Assembly (NCBI RefSeq): GCF_000204195.1
Contig: NZ_AFBG01000019.1
Location: 124,001 to 188,000, forward strand
Reading direction: 5' to 3'
Origin: Acidovorax radicis N35
GTDB lineage: Bacteria > Pseudomonadota > Gammaproteobacteria > Burkholderiales > Burkholderiaceae_C
DNA length: 64,000 nucleotides
Shown: piece after piece, positions 38,042-47,088 of the stretch
Position numbering within the stretch: position 1 is the stretch's first letter
Layout: each line of letters opens with the position of its first letter
Program-made: the position numbers and the translations under genes
The notes under the pieces: model-generated
The model's input: only the letters and a program-made list of their open reading frames with translations
What the model was told of the DNA's origin: nothing
Database searches by the model: none

Positions 38042-38641
38042 TTACAGCCAGCGCTCGCGCATCAGCGCCAGCATCTGTGCGGCAGAGCGCCCCCGATGGC
38101 TGTGGGCGTTCTTCACTTCCACAGGCAGCTCGGCAAAGGTCTTGCCAAATTCCGGGATGAACATCACGGGGTCAAAGCCAAAGCCGTTGCTACCCCGGGG
38201 CGCCGTGGTGATCTCGCCCACCACGCGGCCCACGGCAATCAGCGGCTCGGGGTCTTGCGGGCTGCGCACCGCGACCAGGGTGCTGACCATGGCGGCGCGG
38301 CGGTTGGCCACGCCCTGCAATTGCTCCAGCAGGGCACGCACGTTGTTGTCGTCGCTTTTCTCGTAGCCGAACTGGGTGCAGTAGTAGGCGGTATCGACAC
38401 CGGGCAGTCCACCAAAGGCGTCCACACACATTCCGGCGTCGTCGGCCAGTGCGGGAAGCCCGGTGTGTGCCGAGGCGAACCGGGCCTTGGCGAGGGCGTT
38501 CTCCACAAAGGTGCGAAAAGGCTCTTCGGCCTCGCCTACGCCAAGGTCCGCCTGGCGCACCAGTTCGACGCCCAACGGCGCGAACATGGCCTGTAGCTCG
38601 GCCAGCTTGCCACGGTTGTTGGATGCAAGAACAATTTTCAT
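38042..38641 (-). CDS. rdgB: XTP/dITP diphosphatase (RdgB/HAM1)
   Basis: The 199-residue protein has the HAM1 opening MKIVLASNNRGKLAELQAMF and the active-site blocks ENALAKARFAS, LADDAGMCVDAFGGLPGVDTA, and GFGFDPVMFIPEFGKTFAEL. It removes non-canonical purine nucleotides. The ATG at 38641 begins the family N-terminus. A family-A repeat separates it from rph. Confidence 0.95.
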   Translation of the reverse strand: MKIVLASNNRGKLAELQAMFAPLGVELVRQADLGVGEAEEPFRTFVENALAKARFASAHTGLPALADDAGMCVDAFGGLPGVDTAYYCTQFGYEKSDDNNVRALLEQLQGVANRRAAMVSTLVAVRSPQDPEPLIAVGRVVGEITTAPRGSNGFGFDPVMFIPEFGKTFAELPVEVKNAHSHRGRSAAQMLALMRERWL

Positions 38642-38647
38642 GGGTCT

Positions 38648-38697
38648 AAATGGCATCTAGCGCTTATCCATCAAGCGCAAATAGCTATCAATTTATG
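38648..38697. repeat. Palindromic intergenic repeat family A, copy 7
   Basis: AAATGGCATCTAGCGC, TTATCCATCAAGCGCAAATAG, CTATCAATTTATG, between rph and rdgB. Confidence 0.75.
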
Positions 38698-38710
38698 AGC
38701 ATTCTCACAT

Positions 38711-39445
38711 TTATTCAGTATCAAGAAGGGCCCGCTGCTGCAACTGCACCAACTCTGCGATGCCTTTTTCAGCCAGCGCCAGCAATTGGTCCATCTCTGC
38801 CCGGGTAAACGCCACGCCTTCGGCCGTGCCCTGCACTTCCACAAAATGGCCCGCTCCGGTCATCACGACGTTCATGTCGGTATCGCAACCCACGTCTTCC
38901 ACGTATTCCAGGTCCAGCAGCGGCGTACCCTGAACCATGCCCACGGAAATGGCAGCCACTGGCTGCACCAACGGCGACTGCGTGATCTTGCCGCTGGCCA
39001 GCAACTGGTTGACCGCATCCTGCGCAGCCACCCAGGCGCCGGTGATGGCAGCGGTGCGGGTGCCACCATCGGCCTGGATCACGTCGCAGTCGAGCTGGAT
39101 GGTGCGTTCGCCCAGGAGTTTGAGGTCAAACACGGCACGCAGCGATCGGCCAATGAGGCGCTGAATCTCTTGCGTGCGGCCGGTTTGTTTGCCACGCGCG
39201 GCCTCGCGGTCGCTGCGGCTGTGGGTGGCGCGCGGCAACATGCCGTATTCGGCCGTGACCCAGCCTTCGCCACTGCCGCGCTTGTGGGGTGGCACACGTT
39301 CTTCCACCGATGCCGTGCAAAGCACCTTGGTGTTGCCGAACTCGATCAGCACCGAACCCTCGGCGTGCATGGTGTAGTGGCGGGTGATGCGCACGGGACG
39401 CAGCTGGTGGGCGGCACGAGCGCCGGTACGGGTAAAAGTGGTCAT
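38711..39445 (-). CDS. rph: Ribonuclease PH
   Basis: The 244-residue phosphorolytic exoribonuclease shows the family blocks [45 protein letters not shown] and [22 protein letters not shown]. It trims tRNA 3' ends. It is first of the rph-rdgB-hemW minus-strand block. Confidence 0.96.
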   Translation of the reverse strand: MTTFTRTGARAAHQLRPVRITRHYTMHAEGSVLIEFGNTKVLCTASVEERVPPHKRGSGEGWVTAEYGMLPRATHSRSDREAARGKQTGRTQEIQRLIGRSLRAVFDLKLLGERTIQLDCDVIQADGGTRTAAITGAWVAAQDAVNQLLASGKITQSPLVQPVAAISVGMVQGTPLLDLEYVEDVGCDTDMNVVMTGAGHFVEVQGTAEGVAFTRAEMDQLLALAEKGIAELVQLQQRALLDTE

Positions 39446-39664
39446 GTGGTTTCCGGTGTCAAAAATACGCGGGCCTCCCGCACGGCCCAGGGCGCATGCC
39501 AACAAGCCAGTCCGTCAGTTCGATACATCTGCAATGGGTCGCGGCACTGGCGGCCCATCTCGCAGGCTCTCTGCCCGAGGCCCGTACAACATGCGTTGCC
39601 CAAACCAGGACCGCCACCCAAGGACCGCCCATATCAGCCGTACGAGCGCTGGCTGTGTCTCTAT

Positions 39665-39720
39665 CCCGAATTGCACCGCAATTCGGGCGAAGGCGGAAGG
39701 CGCGAAGCAACTCAGGGGGT
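39665..39720 (-). repeat. GC-rich repeat family B, copy after the PP2C gene
   Basis: On the minus strand it starts ACCCCCTGAGTTGCTTCG 2 nt after the PP2C stop, continues GCGCCTTCCGCC, and ends in a perfect 10-bp hairpin (CCCGAATTGC/GCAATTCGGG, loop 3 nt). Confidence 0.65.
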
Positions 39721-39722
39721 TG

Positions 39723-40625
39723 TCATGCCTTTCGGGCCGCTGAGCGTCGAATCGCTTCGTTGATCTCGGCGATGGACCGCTCGATGGCGGCGTCGTCCAG
39801 GTCGTCCACGAGGCCATCGAGTGGCCCGGCCTGGATGGTGGACGCAAACACGTCGTCGCTGATGCTGTCGGTCGAGACGCCTTGCGTGGACTCGAACGCA
39901 TCGGGCGTCTCCCACTCCATGGCAATCACCGTGACGTTGTCGCTGCTGTCACCCGCCTTGCGCAGGGCATCTTCCACCAGTTCAGGCACCGCGTGCGACA
40001 CCGTGTTGCGGGCCAGTTGCTTGGCGATGTCTTCGTCGCTGAGTGTGCCCCACAGGCCATCCGAACACAGCAGGATGCGGTCACCCTGCTCCAGGTACAC
40101 GGGGCCGGTGATGTCGTAAATGGGTTTGGTGGGCGAGCCCAGGCAGGTGAACAGCACATTGCGGTTGATGCGCTCCAGGCCCGGCGGCGGGGAGTTGCGC
40201 AGCTCCATATAGGAGTGGTCGCGTGTGCGGGTCAGCAAATCACCATCGCGCACCATGTACAGGCGCGAATCGCCGCAATGAATCCAGGTGGCGGTGCCAG
40301 CCTGCAGCACCGCTGCCACCAGCGTGGTACGGGGGGTGTCGAGCATGCCCTTGTCAGTGGCATAGCGCAGGATCTGGTGGTGCGCCGCCAGCAGCGCGCC
40401 CGACAGAAATTCCTGCACATCCTTGAGCTGGGGCTTGGCCTGGCGCTGGAACAGCGCCGAGATGGTCTGCAGCGCAATCTGCGCAGCCACCTCGCCTTCG
40501 GGGTGCCCCCCCATGCCGTCGGCCAGCACAAACAGGCACGATTCGCGCGTGTAGCAATAGCCCATGCGGTCTTCGTTCTTCTCGCGGCCACCGCGGCGGC
40601 TGATCTGGAATACCGAGAACTTCAT
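39723..40625 (-). CDS. PP2C-family serine/threonine phosphatase
   Basis: The 300-residue protein has the PP2C metal sites: NEDRMG near residue 17, FVLADGMGGHPEGEVA near residue 34, HCGDSRLYMVRDG, LCSDGLWG and SSDNVTVI. The C-terminal 60 residues are an acidic tail of no known domain. It lies 82 bp behind a Ser/Thr kinase gene on the same strand, an arrangement typical for antagonistic kinase/phosphatase pairs. Confidence 0.93.
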   Translation of the reverse strand: MKFSVFQISRRGGREKNEDRMGYCYTRESCLFVLADGMGGHPEGEVAAQIALQTISALFQRQAKPQLKDVQEFLSGALLAAHHQILRYATDKGMLDTPRTTLVAAVLQAGTATWIHCGDSRLYMVRDGDLLTRTRDHSYMELRNSPPPGLERINRNVLFTCLGSPTKPIYDITGPVYLEQGDRILLCSDGLWGTLSDEDIAKQLARNTVSHAVPELVEDALRKAGDSSDNVTVIAMEWETPDAFESTQGVSTDSISDDVFASTIQAGPLDGLVDDLDDAAIERSIAEINEAIRRSAARKA

Positions 40626-40707
40626 AGGGACCCACGCAGGCAAGGATGCACCAAGGCATCGTCAATGAACATGTGCCTTGCCCGAACCCGCTTTGCGTGA
40701 GCCGTGT

Positions 40708-41724
40708 TCATTTGGGCTTGGCCCCGATACCGGTGGCTTCACCCACCTTTTGCACATTTTTCTTGGTGTCGGACACCAAGGTGTCAAGCTGCAGGCGCAT
40801 CTTCTCGGCCACCGTGAGCTTGGTGTAGCGGCGCTCGCCCTCGCGGCTCAGCTCCTTTTGCAGCGCGAACACCGATTGGGGGCGCGACAGCGGGTCGAGC
40901 GCCATGCACCACTCCACCACCTCGATGAGGTTGTCGGAGTACACGCCGCGCAGCTTGGTCAGCGCCAGCGACAAGCGGTCTTTCTCAATGCGCTGGGGCG
41001 CCTCGTTGGGCGGAAAGCCCTGCATGCAGGCATAGATGCAGGCACCAATGGCGTAGATGTCGGTCCAAGGGCCCATGGACGAATCGCGGCGGTACATCTC
41101 GGGCGCAGCAAAGCCTGGCGTGTACATGGGGCGAATGAAGTTGCCTTCCTTGGAAAGAACCTCGCGCGCCGCGCCGAAGTCGATCATCACCGCCTTGTTG
41201 TCGTCGGTGATGAAGATGTTGGCCGGCTTGATGTCGAGGTGCAGCATCTTGTGCTGGTGCACGATGCGCAGGCCGCGCAGCACTTCGTCAAAAAGCGAGC
41301 GAATGGTGGATTCGCGGAACACCTTCTGCGTCTTGAGATCGCGTGCGGTGATGATGAAGTCCTGCAGGGTGGCGCCCTCCAGATAGTTCATCACCATGTA
41401 GACGGTTTCGTTCTCACGGAAGAAGTTGAGCACGCTCACCACGGAGGCGTGCGAAATCTGCGCCAGCGCGCGACCTTCTTCAAAGAAGCTCTTGAGGCCC
41501 AGCCGATAAAGCGACAGCTTTTCAGACTGCACCTTGGGCAACAACTCGCCGGGCGCACGCGTGGCCAGCGAAGAGGGAAGGTATTCCTTGATGGCGACCT
41601 GCTGCCCCTCGGTATCGAGGGCCAGATAGACCACACCAAAGCCGCCAGAAGACAACCGGCGCACCACGCGGTAGCCGCCTATTGCGGTATCGGGCGGCAG
41701 AGGAGCCGGCTTGATTTTTGACAT
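40708..41724 (-). CDS. Eukaryotic-like serine/threonine protein kinase
   Basis: The 338-residue protein has the full kinase set: Gly-loop LSSGGFGVVYLA near residue 25, Lys in VAIKEYLP, the catalytic loop HLDIKPANIF (HLD in place of HRD), DFGAAR, and APEM. The C-terminus is soluble with no membrane segment or PASTA domain. The HRD-to-HLD change is common in bacterial kinases and keeps the catalytic Asp. Its partner is the PP2C phosphatase just downstream. Targets unknown. Confidence 0.92.
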   Translation of the reverse strand: MSKIKPAPLPPDTAIGGYRVVRRLSSGGFGVVYLALDTEGQQVAIKEYLPSSLATRAPGELLPKVQSEKLSLYRLGLKSFFEEGRALAQISHASVVSVLNFFRENETVYMVMNYLEGATLQDFIITARDLKTQKVFRESTIRSLFDEVLRGLRIVHQHKMLHLDIKPANIFITDDNKAVMIDFGAAREVLSKEGNFIRPMYTPGFAAPEMYRRDSSMGPWTDIYAIGACIYACMQGFPPNEAPQRIEKDRLSLALTKLRGVYSDNLIEVVEWCMALDPLSRPQSVFALQKELSREGERRYTKLTVAEKMRLQLDTLVSDTKKNVQKVGEATGIGAKPK

Positions 41725-41799
41725 ATTTTGCGAAGATGACTCGGGGGTGGAGCGGAACCCGGATAATCGCCGGATCGCAAGCAACCATCAAAAAGTCCA

Positions 41800-42717
41800 A
41801 TGCCAGTTTACAGCATGACCGGATACGCCAGCGCACAGCATGGCGCATCTGCCACTGGCGCTGAAACCGACGCCCGCGCGCCCCAGTCGCGCCGGCTGGG
41901 GCTGGAAATCCGCTCGGTCAACAGCCGCTTCCTGGACCTTTCGTTCCGCCTCCCCGATGAACTGCGTGCCATGGAGCCCGCACTGCGCAGCCTGCTGACG
42001 GCCCGCCTCAAGCGCGGCAAAGTCGAAGTCCGCGCTGCCCTGGAGAACGAGGACAGCAACACCTTGCAAGACCCGCCAGCGCGGCTGCTGCAGCGGCTCA
42101 ACTCGTTGCAGGATTCCGTCAAGGCCTGGCTGCCGACAGCGGCGCCCCTCACTGTGGCCGACGCCCTGCGCCTTTGCGCCAATGCGCCATCGGGCTCTGA
42201 AGACTGGAGCGAAGCCGTGCCTGCTTTGGCGGAAGAAGCCCTGACAGCCCTGATGGCCTCCCGTGAAAGAGAGGGGAAGCGCCTGGCTACCATGCTGCTG
42301 GACAGGGTCAAGCAATTGCGCGCCCTGGCAGAGCAGGCTGTCCCCATGGTTCCCTTGCTGGTCGAGCAGCAGCGGCTGCGCTTCATGGAGCGCTGGAAGG
42401 AAGCCATGGCCCTGACCGACGGCGCGACCCTGCCCGAAGCAGCGCGCGACCGTGCCCTGACAGAAGCCACGGCCTTTGCCATCCGCATCGACGTGGCCGA
42501 GGAGATCACCCGGCTGGACTCCCACCTGGATGAGATAGAACGCCTGCTCAAGAAAGGCGGCGAAGTGGGCAAGCGCCTGGATTTCCTGATTCAGGAACTG
42601 CACCGCGAAGCCAATACGCTGGGCTCCAAATCTGCCGCACTCGACCTGACCCGCATCAGCGTGGACATGAAAGTGCTGATCGAACAGATGCGCGAGCAAG
42701 TGCAAAATATCGAGTAA
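41800..42717 (+). CDS. YicC family endoribonuclease
   Basis: The 305-residue protein begins MPVYSMTGYASAQ and has the YicC-N domain (LEIRSVNSRFLDLSFRLPDEL) and DUF1732 tail (HREANTLGSKSAALDLTRISVDMK). YicC proteins are RNases. It precedes gmk and rpoZ, the widely conserved order. It is divergent from the kinase gene. Confidence 0.93.
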   Translation: MPVYSMTGYASAQHGASATGAETDARAPQSRRLGLEIRSVNSRFLDLSFRLPDELRAMEPALRSLLTARLKRGKVEVRAALENEDSNTLQDPPARLLQRLNSLQDSVKAWLPTAAPLTVADALRLCANAPSGSEDWSEAVPALAEEALTALMASREREGKRLATMLLDRVKQLRALAEQAVPMVPLLVEQQRLRFMERWKEAMALTDGATLPEAARDRALTEATAFAIRIDVAEEITRLDSHLDEIERLLKKGGEVGKRLDFLIQELHREANTLGSKSAALDLTRISVDMKVLIEQMREQVQNIE

Positions 42718-42720
42718 TAC

Positions 42721-42752
42721 TCATTTTTTGATAGCGCCTAGCGCACATCAAC
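42721..42752. repeat. Short degenerate family A repeat
   Basis: TCATTTTTTGATAGCGCCTAGCGC in the yicC-gmk gap; half of the element. Confidence 0.4.
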
Positions 42753-42753
42753 T

Positions 42754-43374
42754 ATGGACTATCCCGGAAATCTCATCGTAGTTGCGGCCCCCAGTGGTGC
42801 CGGCAAATCCAGCTTGGTCAAAGCCTTGCTGGAGTTGGACTCCCATGTCCACCTGTCGATCTCCCACACCACCCGCGCGCCACGTGGTCAGGAAAAGCAT
42901 GGCCGCGACTACTACTTTGCATCGCAGTCCGAATTTGACGCCATGGTGGAGGGCAATGCCTTCGTGGAGTGGGCACACGTCCACGGGAACCGCTACGGAA
43001 CCTCCAAAAAAGCCATTGAGGAGCGCATCGCCCAGGGCTCGGATGTGATCCTGGAAATCGATTTCCAGGGCGCACTGCAGATCAAGGAGGCCTTTGCGAA
43101 TGCCCTTCTGGTCTTCATCCTCCCGCCGAGTTGGGAAGAGCTACGCTCGCGCCTGGAACGCCGGGGCGAAGACTCCCCGGAAGTGATCGAAGTCCGCCTC
43201 AAGAACGCGGCTACAGAGATGGCGCAGGTGAGCAAATTCGACTTCGTTATAATCAATGAGTTGTTTGAGCGCGCGCTTTTCGACCTGAAAGCCGTAGTTC
43301 ACGCCCAGCGACTCAAGTACGCCGCCCAGCGCCGCGCCCGTGCTGACACCTTCCAGTCGCTCAATATCACCTGA
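42754..43374 (+). CDS. gmk: Guanylate kinase
   Basis: The 206-residue protein has the P-loop [15 protein letters not shown] near residue 12, [19 protein letters not shown], and [11 protein letters not shown]. Phosphorylates GMP to GDP. It is upstream of rpoZ and spoT, as in many Proteobacteria. Confidence 0.97.
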   Translation: MDYPGNLIVVAAPSGAGKSSLVKALLELDSHVHLSISHTTRAPRGQEKHGRDYYFASQSEFDAMVEGNAFVEWAHVHGNRYGTSKKAIEERIAQGSDVILEIDFQGALQIKEAFANALLVFILPPSWEELRSRLERRGEDSPEVIEVRLKNAATEMAQVSKFDFVIINELFERALFDLKAVVHAQRLKYAAQRRARADTFQSLNIT

Positions 43375-43390
43375 ATCCCGGAGTAAAACG

Positions 43391-43594
43391 ATGGCACGCA
43401 TCACTGTAGAAGACTGTCTGGAAAAGATCCCCAACCGCTTCCAGCTCGTGTTGGCCGCCACGTACCGTGCCCGCATGCTGAGCCAGGGCCATGCCCCCCG
43501 CATCGAAAGCCGCAACAAGCCTGCCGTGACCGCCCTGCGCGAGATCGCCGAAGGCAAGGTCGGCCTGGAAATGCTCAAGAAGGTTCCTGGTTGA
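43391..43594 (+). CDS. rpoZ: RNA polymerase omega subunit
   Basis: The 67-residue protein begins [21 protein letters not shown] and has the conserved [15 protein letters not shown]. Promotes RNA polymerase assembly and forms part of a ppGpp site. Followed by a strong terminator, so spoT probably depends on readthrough or its own promoter. Confidence 0.97.
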   Translation: MARITVEDCLEKIPNRFQLVLAATYRARMLSQGHAPRIESRNKPAVTALREIAEGKVGLEMLKKVPG

Positions 43595-43621
43595 ATTTTT
43601 TCCTGGGCGCAGCCCGCAAAG

Positions 43622-43648
43622 AGCACCGCGACAGCGGTGCTTTTTTTT
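43622..43648 (+). terminator. Intrinsic terminator after rpoZ
   Basis: AGCACCGC/GCGGTGCT stem with a GACA loop followed by eight T. Confidence 0.92.
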
Positions 43649-43690
43649 GCCCCGAAGTCGTCTGATGCGCTCCCGCGCTACATTTAAGGC

Positions 43691-45970
43691 ATGAACGCGG
43701 TGCTCAATTCACCTTCTGCAACGCAAGCCCGACCCGGTGAAGTGCCAACGGCGGGGACCTTGTCAGCAGCCGCAGCGGCCGCCAATGCGGCGGCGGCCAG
43801 CTTTGCTGCGCTGACAGATAGTCTCGACTACCTGGACGCGATCAGCATAGAACAGGTGCGTCAAGCCTACCGTTTCGCTGATGAGGCCCATCTGGGCCAG
43901 TTGCGCAACAGCGGCGAGCCCTACATCACGCACCCCATTGCCGTAGCAGCGCAATGCGCCACCTGGAAGCTCGACGCCCAGGCGCTCATGGCAGCACTGC
44001 TGCACGATGCCATGGAAGACTGTGGCGTCACCAAGGCCGACTTGATCGACCGCTTTGGTGCCCCCGTGGCCGAACTGGTGGACGGGCTGACCAAGCTGGA
44101 CAAGCTGCAGTTCAACACCCGCGAAGAGAACCAGGCCGAGTCTTTCCGCAAGATGCTGCTGGCCATGGCACGCGATGTGCGCGTGATTCTCATCAAGCTG
44201 GCGGACCGCACGCACAACATGCGCACGCTGTCGGACATGCCACGTAGCAAGTGGGGCCGCATCTCCTCGGAGACGCTGGAAATCTACGCGCCCATCGCCC
44301 ACCGCCTGGGCCTCAACCAGACTTACCGGGAATTGCAGGACCTGGCCTTCCGTCACCTGCACCCCTGGCGCTATGCCACCCTCTCCAAGGCTGTCAACAA
44401 GTCTCGCAACCGCAGGCGCGACCTGGTGCAGAAGGTGCAAACCGAAGTGGATGCCGCCTTCTCAAAGATTGGCATGAAGGTGCGCCTCGCAGGCCGCGAA
44501 AAGACTTTGTACGCCATCTACCAAAAGATGGATCTCAAGCACCTGAGTTTTGCCCAGGTCACGGACATCTACGGTTTTAGGGTGATCGTGCCCACTGTGA
44601 CGGACTGCTACACCGCGATGGGCGTGCTCCACCAGATGTACAAACCGGTTCCTGGCAAGTTCAAGGACCATATCGCCATCGCCAAGCTCAATGGCTACCA
44701 ATCCTTGCACACCACCTTGGTGGGACCCTCCGGTGTGAACATTGAATTCCAGATGCGCACGGACGAGATGCACGTCATTGCCGAGGCCGGCGTGGCAGCA
44801 CACTGGTTGTACAAAGCACAGGACGGCGATGGCACTTCGGCCGAACGGCTGGGGACCAAGTGGCTGCAGTCCCTGCTCGACATCCAGAACGAGACCCGCG
44901 ATGCCGCAGAGTTTTGGGACCATGTGAAGGTGGACCTTTTCCCGGATGCGGTCTATGTCTTCACCCCCAAGAGCCAGATCATGGCGCTCCCTCGCGGAGC
45001 TACGGTAGTGGACTTTGCTTACGCCATCCACAGCAACGTCGGCGACCGCACCACGGCGGCCAAGATCAACAACGAGCAGGTGCCCCTGCGCACTGAACTC
45101 AAGAATGGCGATGTCGTGGAAATCATCACGGCGCCCGTGTCCACCCCCAACCCGGCCTGGCTGGGTTTTGTGCGCACAGGCCGCGCGCGCTCCAAGATCC
45201 GGCACTACCTGAAGACCTTGGCGCAGACTGAATCTGAAGGACTGGGCGAAAAACTGCTGACCCAAGCCATCCGAGCGGAAGGCCTGGAGCAGTTGCCCCC
45301 CCTGGATGCAGAGACCCAACCCATGTGGGACAAGCTGCTGCGTTTTACAGGGAACCGCACCCGCAGCGAGCTGATGACGGACCTGGGCCTGGGCAAGCGG
45401 ATCGCCAGCATCGTGGCCAAGCGGCTCATGGTGCTGATGTCCGAACATGGCCATCGCCCTGATGCACTGCTCATGACGCGGGAGCGCTATACGTCCCATG
45501 AAACGCTGTCCCAAGGAGCAGTCACCCTGGACGGCAGCGAGAACGCATCGGTACAGTACGCATCATGCTGCCGCCCGGTGCCCGGCGACAGTATTGTGGG
45601 CTACCTCGGACGGGGAGAGGGGCTGGTGGTGCACAACGTGCACTGCACAGTGGCAAAGCGCCTCCAGCACAAGGACAGCGAGCGTTTCATCGCCGTGGAC
45701 TGGTCTGACGAGCCCACGCGCATGTTCGAGACCGGTGTTGTTGTCACCGTGACCAATGGCAAGGGGGTGTTGGCCCGAGTGGCTGCGGAGCTGGCCAATT
45801 CAGAGGCTGACATCACCCACGTTGACATGGATGACGAAGCCGCACTGGACACCACCGATCTGCGCTTTATCGTGGCCGTGCGTGATCAGGCCCACCTTGA
45901 ACTGGCACTAAAAAATCTGCGCCGCACTCAGGCAGTCATCCGCGTCGCCAGAATCACGCCGCAGGCCTAA
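43691..45970 (+). CDS. spoT: Bifunctional (p)ppGpp synthetase/hydrolase SpoT
   Basis: The 759-residue protein has an intact HD hydrolase domain (ALLHDAMEDCGV near residue 100, IKLADRTHNMRTL), a synthetase domain (GFRVIVPTVTDCYTAMGVLH, NGYQSLHTT near residue 338), a TGS domain (VYVFTPKSQIMALPRGATVVDFAYAIH) and a C-terminal ACT domain. An intact HD site makes it SpoT/Rel rather than RelA. The N-terminus is an Ala-rich extension of 45 residues. Confidence 0.96.
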   Translation: MNAVLNSPSATQARPGEVPTAGTLSAAAAAANAAAASFAALTDSLDYLDAISIEQVRQAYRFADEAHLGQLRNSGEPYITHPIAVAAQCATWKLDAQALMAALLHDAMEDCGVTKADLIDRFGAPVAELVDGLTKLDKLQFNTREENQAESFRKMLLAMARDVRVILIKLADRTHNMRTLSDMPRSKWGRISSETLEIYAPIAHRLGLNQTYRELQDLAFRHLHPWRYATLSKAVNKSRNRRRDLVQKVQTEVDAAFSKIGMKVRLAGREKTLYAIYQKMDLKHLSFAQVTDIYGFRVIVPTVTDCYTAMGVLHQMYKPVPGKFKDHIAIAKLNGYQSLHTTLVGPSGVNIEFQMRTDEMHVIAEAGVAAHWLYKAQDGDGTSAERLGTKWLQSLLDIQNETRDAAEFWDHVKVDLFPDAVYVFTPKSQIMALPRGATVVDFAYAIHSNVGDRTTAAKINNEQVPLRTELKNGDVVEIITAPVSTPNPAWLGFVRTGRARSKIRHYLKTLAQTESEGLGEKLLTQAIRAEGLEQLPPLDAETQPMWDKLLRFTGNRTRSELMTDLGLGKRIASIVAKRLMVLMSEHGHRPDALLMTRERYTSHETLSQGAVTLDGSENASVQYASCCRPVPGDSIVGYLGRGEGLVVHNVHCTVAKRLQHKDSERFIAVDWSDEPTRMFETGVVVTVTNGKGVLARVAAELANSEADITHVDMDDEAALDTTDLRFIVAVRDQAHLELALKNLRRTQAVIRVARITPQA

Positions 45971-46006
45971 CAGGCGCTTACCGCAAGGAAAGCAGCGCCT
46001 GTTTCA
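45971..46006 (+). terminator. Possible terminator between convergent spoT and greB
   Basis: CAGGCGCT and AGCGCCTG form a perfect 8-bp stem with a 15-nt loop, then GTTTC; weak T-run. Confidence 0.4.
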
Positions 46007-46036
46007 TAGCGCATCGCCCCCACCCGAGGGTGGCTG

Positions 46037-46597
46037 CTACGCTGTGCGCGGCTGCGGGTACCGCACTTCCATCACTTCCAGATTGCGAGCGCCGCCCGGG
46101 GTTGGCAGTTGCACCTCATCACCCACACGAGCTTTCAACAGTGCGCGGGCGACCGGTGAAATCCAACTCACCTGCGATTCTCGGCTGTCTGCCTCATCAA
46201 TTCCCATGATGGTGATCGTGCGCTCCACATCCTCATCATCCCGATAAGTCACGGTAGCCCCAAAAAACACCTGATCACTTCCCGCATGCAGACTGGGGTC
46301 TACGACTTCGGCAATCTCCAGCCGTTTGGTCAAGAACCGTATGCGGCGGTCGATCTCGCGCAGGCGCTTCTTGCCATACAGGTAATCGCCATTTTCAGAC
46401 CGATCACCGTTGCTGGCAGCCCAATGCACAACATCCACCATCTTGGGCCGCTCGTTGTCAATCAAATCAAACAGCTCATCCCGCAGGCGCGCATAGCCCG
46501 CAGGGGTGATGTAGTTTTTGCCGCCCGCAGGCAATGGGGGTAGTGCCAACTCGTCGTCGTCACCGCCATCTGTCTCTTTGGTAAAAGCCTTGCTCAT
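46037..46597 (-). CDS. greB: Transcription elongation factor GreB
   Basis: The 186-residue protein begins MSKAFTKE, has the GreA/GreB N-terminal coiled coil (NYITPAGYARLRDELFDL) and SNGDRSENGDYLYGKKRLREIDRRI, and the C-terminal FKBP-like domain. MSKAFTKE and YLYGKKRL are the marks of GreB rather than GreA. Rescues backtracked RNA polymerase. Convergent with spoT. Confidence 0.94.
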   Translation of the reverse strand: MSKAFTKETDGGDDDELALPPLPAGGKNYITPAGYARLRDELFDLIDNERPKMVDVVHWAASNGDRSENGDYLYGKKRLREIDRRIRFLTKRLEIAEVVDPSLHAGSDQVFFGATVTYRDDEDVERTITIMGIDEADSRESQVSWISPVARALLKARVGDEVQLPTPGGARNLEVMEVRYPQPRTA

Positions 46598-46640
46598 CGC
46601 CAGATCTCCCCGACAAGCGCAAAGCGCTTGGACAAATGAA

Positions 46641-46670
46641 AAAGCCTGCAATCTTGCGATTGCAGGCTTT
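46641..46670 (-). terminator. Terminator of the tRNA-Arg transcript
   Basis: Perfect 13-bp stem AAAGCCTGCAATC/GATTGCAGGCTTT with a 4-nt loop and T-run on the minus strand. Confidence 0.88.
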
Positions 46671-46676
46671 AAACAT

Positions 46677-46753
46677 TGGTGCGGCTGGCAGGAATCGAAC
46701 CCACGACCCCTTGGTTCGTAGCCAAGTACTCTATCCAGCTGAGCTACAGCCGC
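46677..46753 (-). tRNA. tRNA-Arg (ACG)
   Basis: 77 nt with encoded CCA; acceptor GCGGCTG/CAGCCGC, anticodon loop CTACGAA (ACG), T loop TTCGAAT. Confidence 0.95.
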
Positions 46754-46959
46754 TAAGCTTTGAATTATAGCATGATTTCTTGGCGACCCTTGAAATCAAC
46801 TTTTTTACCAGCTCCATGCCGCATGGGCCTGTTCAGTAAAAGCTCAACTCAATGCAAGCCGAGATTGTAATGCAGTCCAGAGGCTCCAAAAGAGGAATGG
46901 CGCACATTGCGACAAGAAAACTGGCTGTGACCGTGATGATCGCCCACTCGAATGATGGG

Positions 46960-47036
46960 TGGTAGGGCGTGTTGGACTTGAACCAACGACCAAAGGATTA
47001 TGAGTCCTCTGCTCTAACCAACTGAGCTAACGCCCC
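46960..47036 (-). tRNA. tRNA with CAT anticodon (Met, or Ile2 after lysidine modification)
   Basis: 77 nt with encoded CCA; acceptor GGGGCGT paired with ACGCCCT (G-U first pair), anticodon loop CTCATAA. The anticodon stem and the TTGGTCG/TTCAAGTCC body resemble tRNA-Ile2 (k2C) of other bacteria, so its amino acid is uncertain. It is not an initiator. Confidence 0.85.
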
Positions 47037-47088
47037 AAGCCATGCTCCAGCGCTATACAACGGGGCAAGCGCCGTATTGTAGGGGGCT

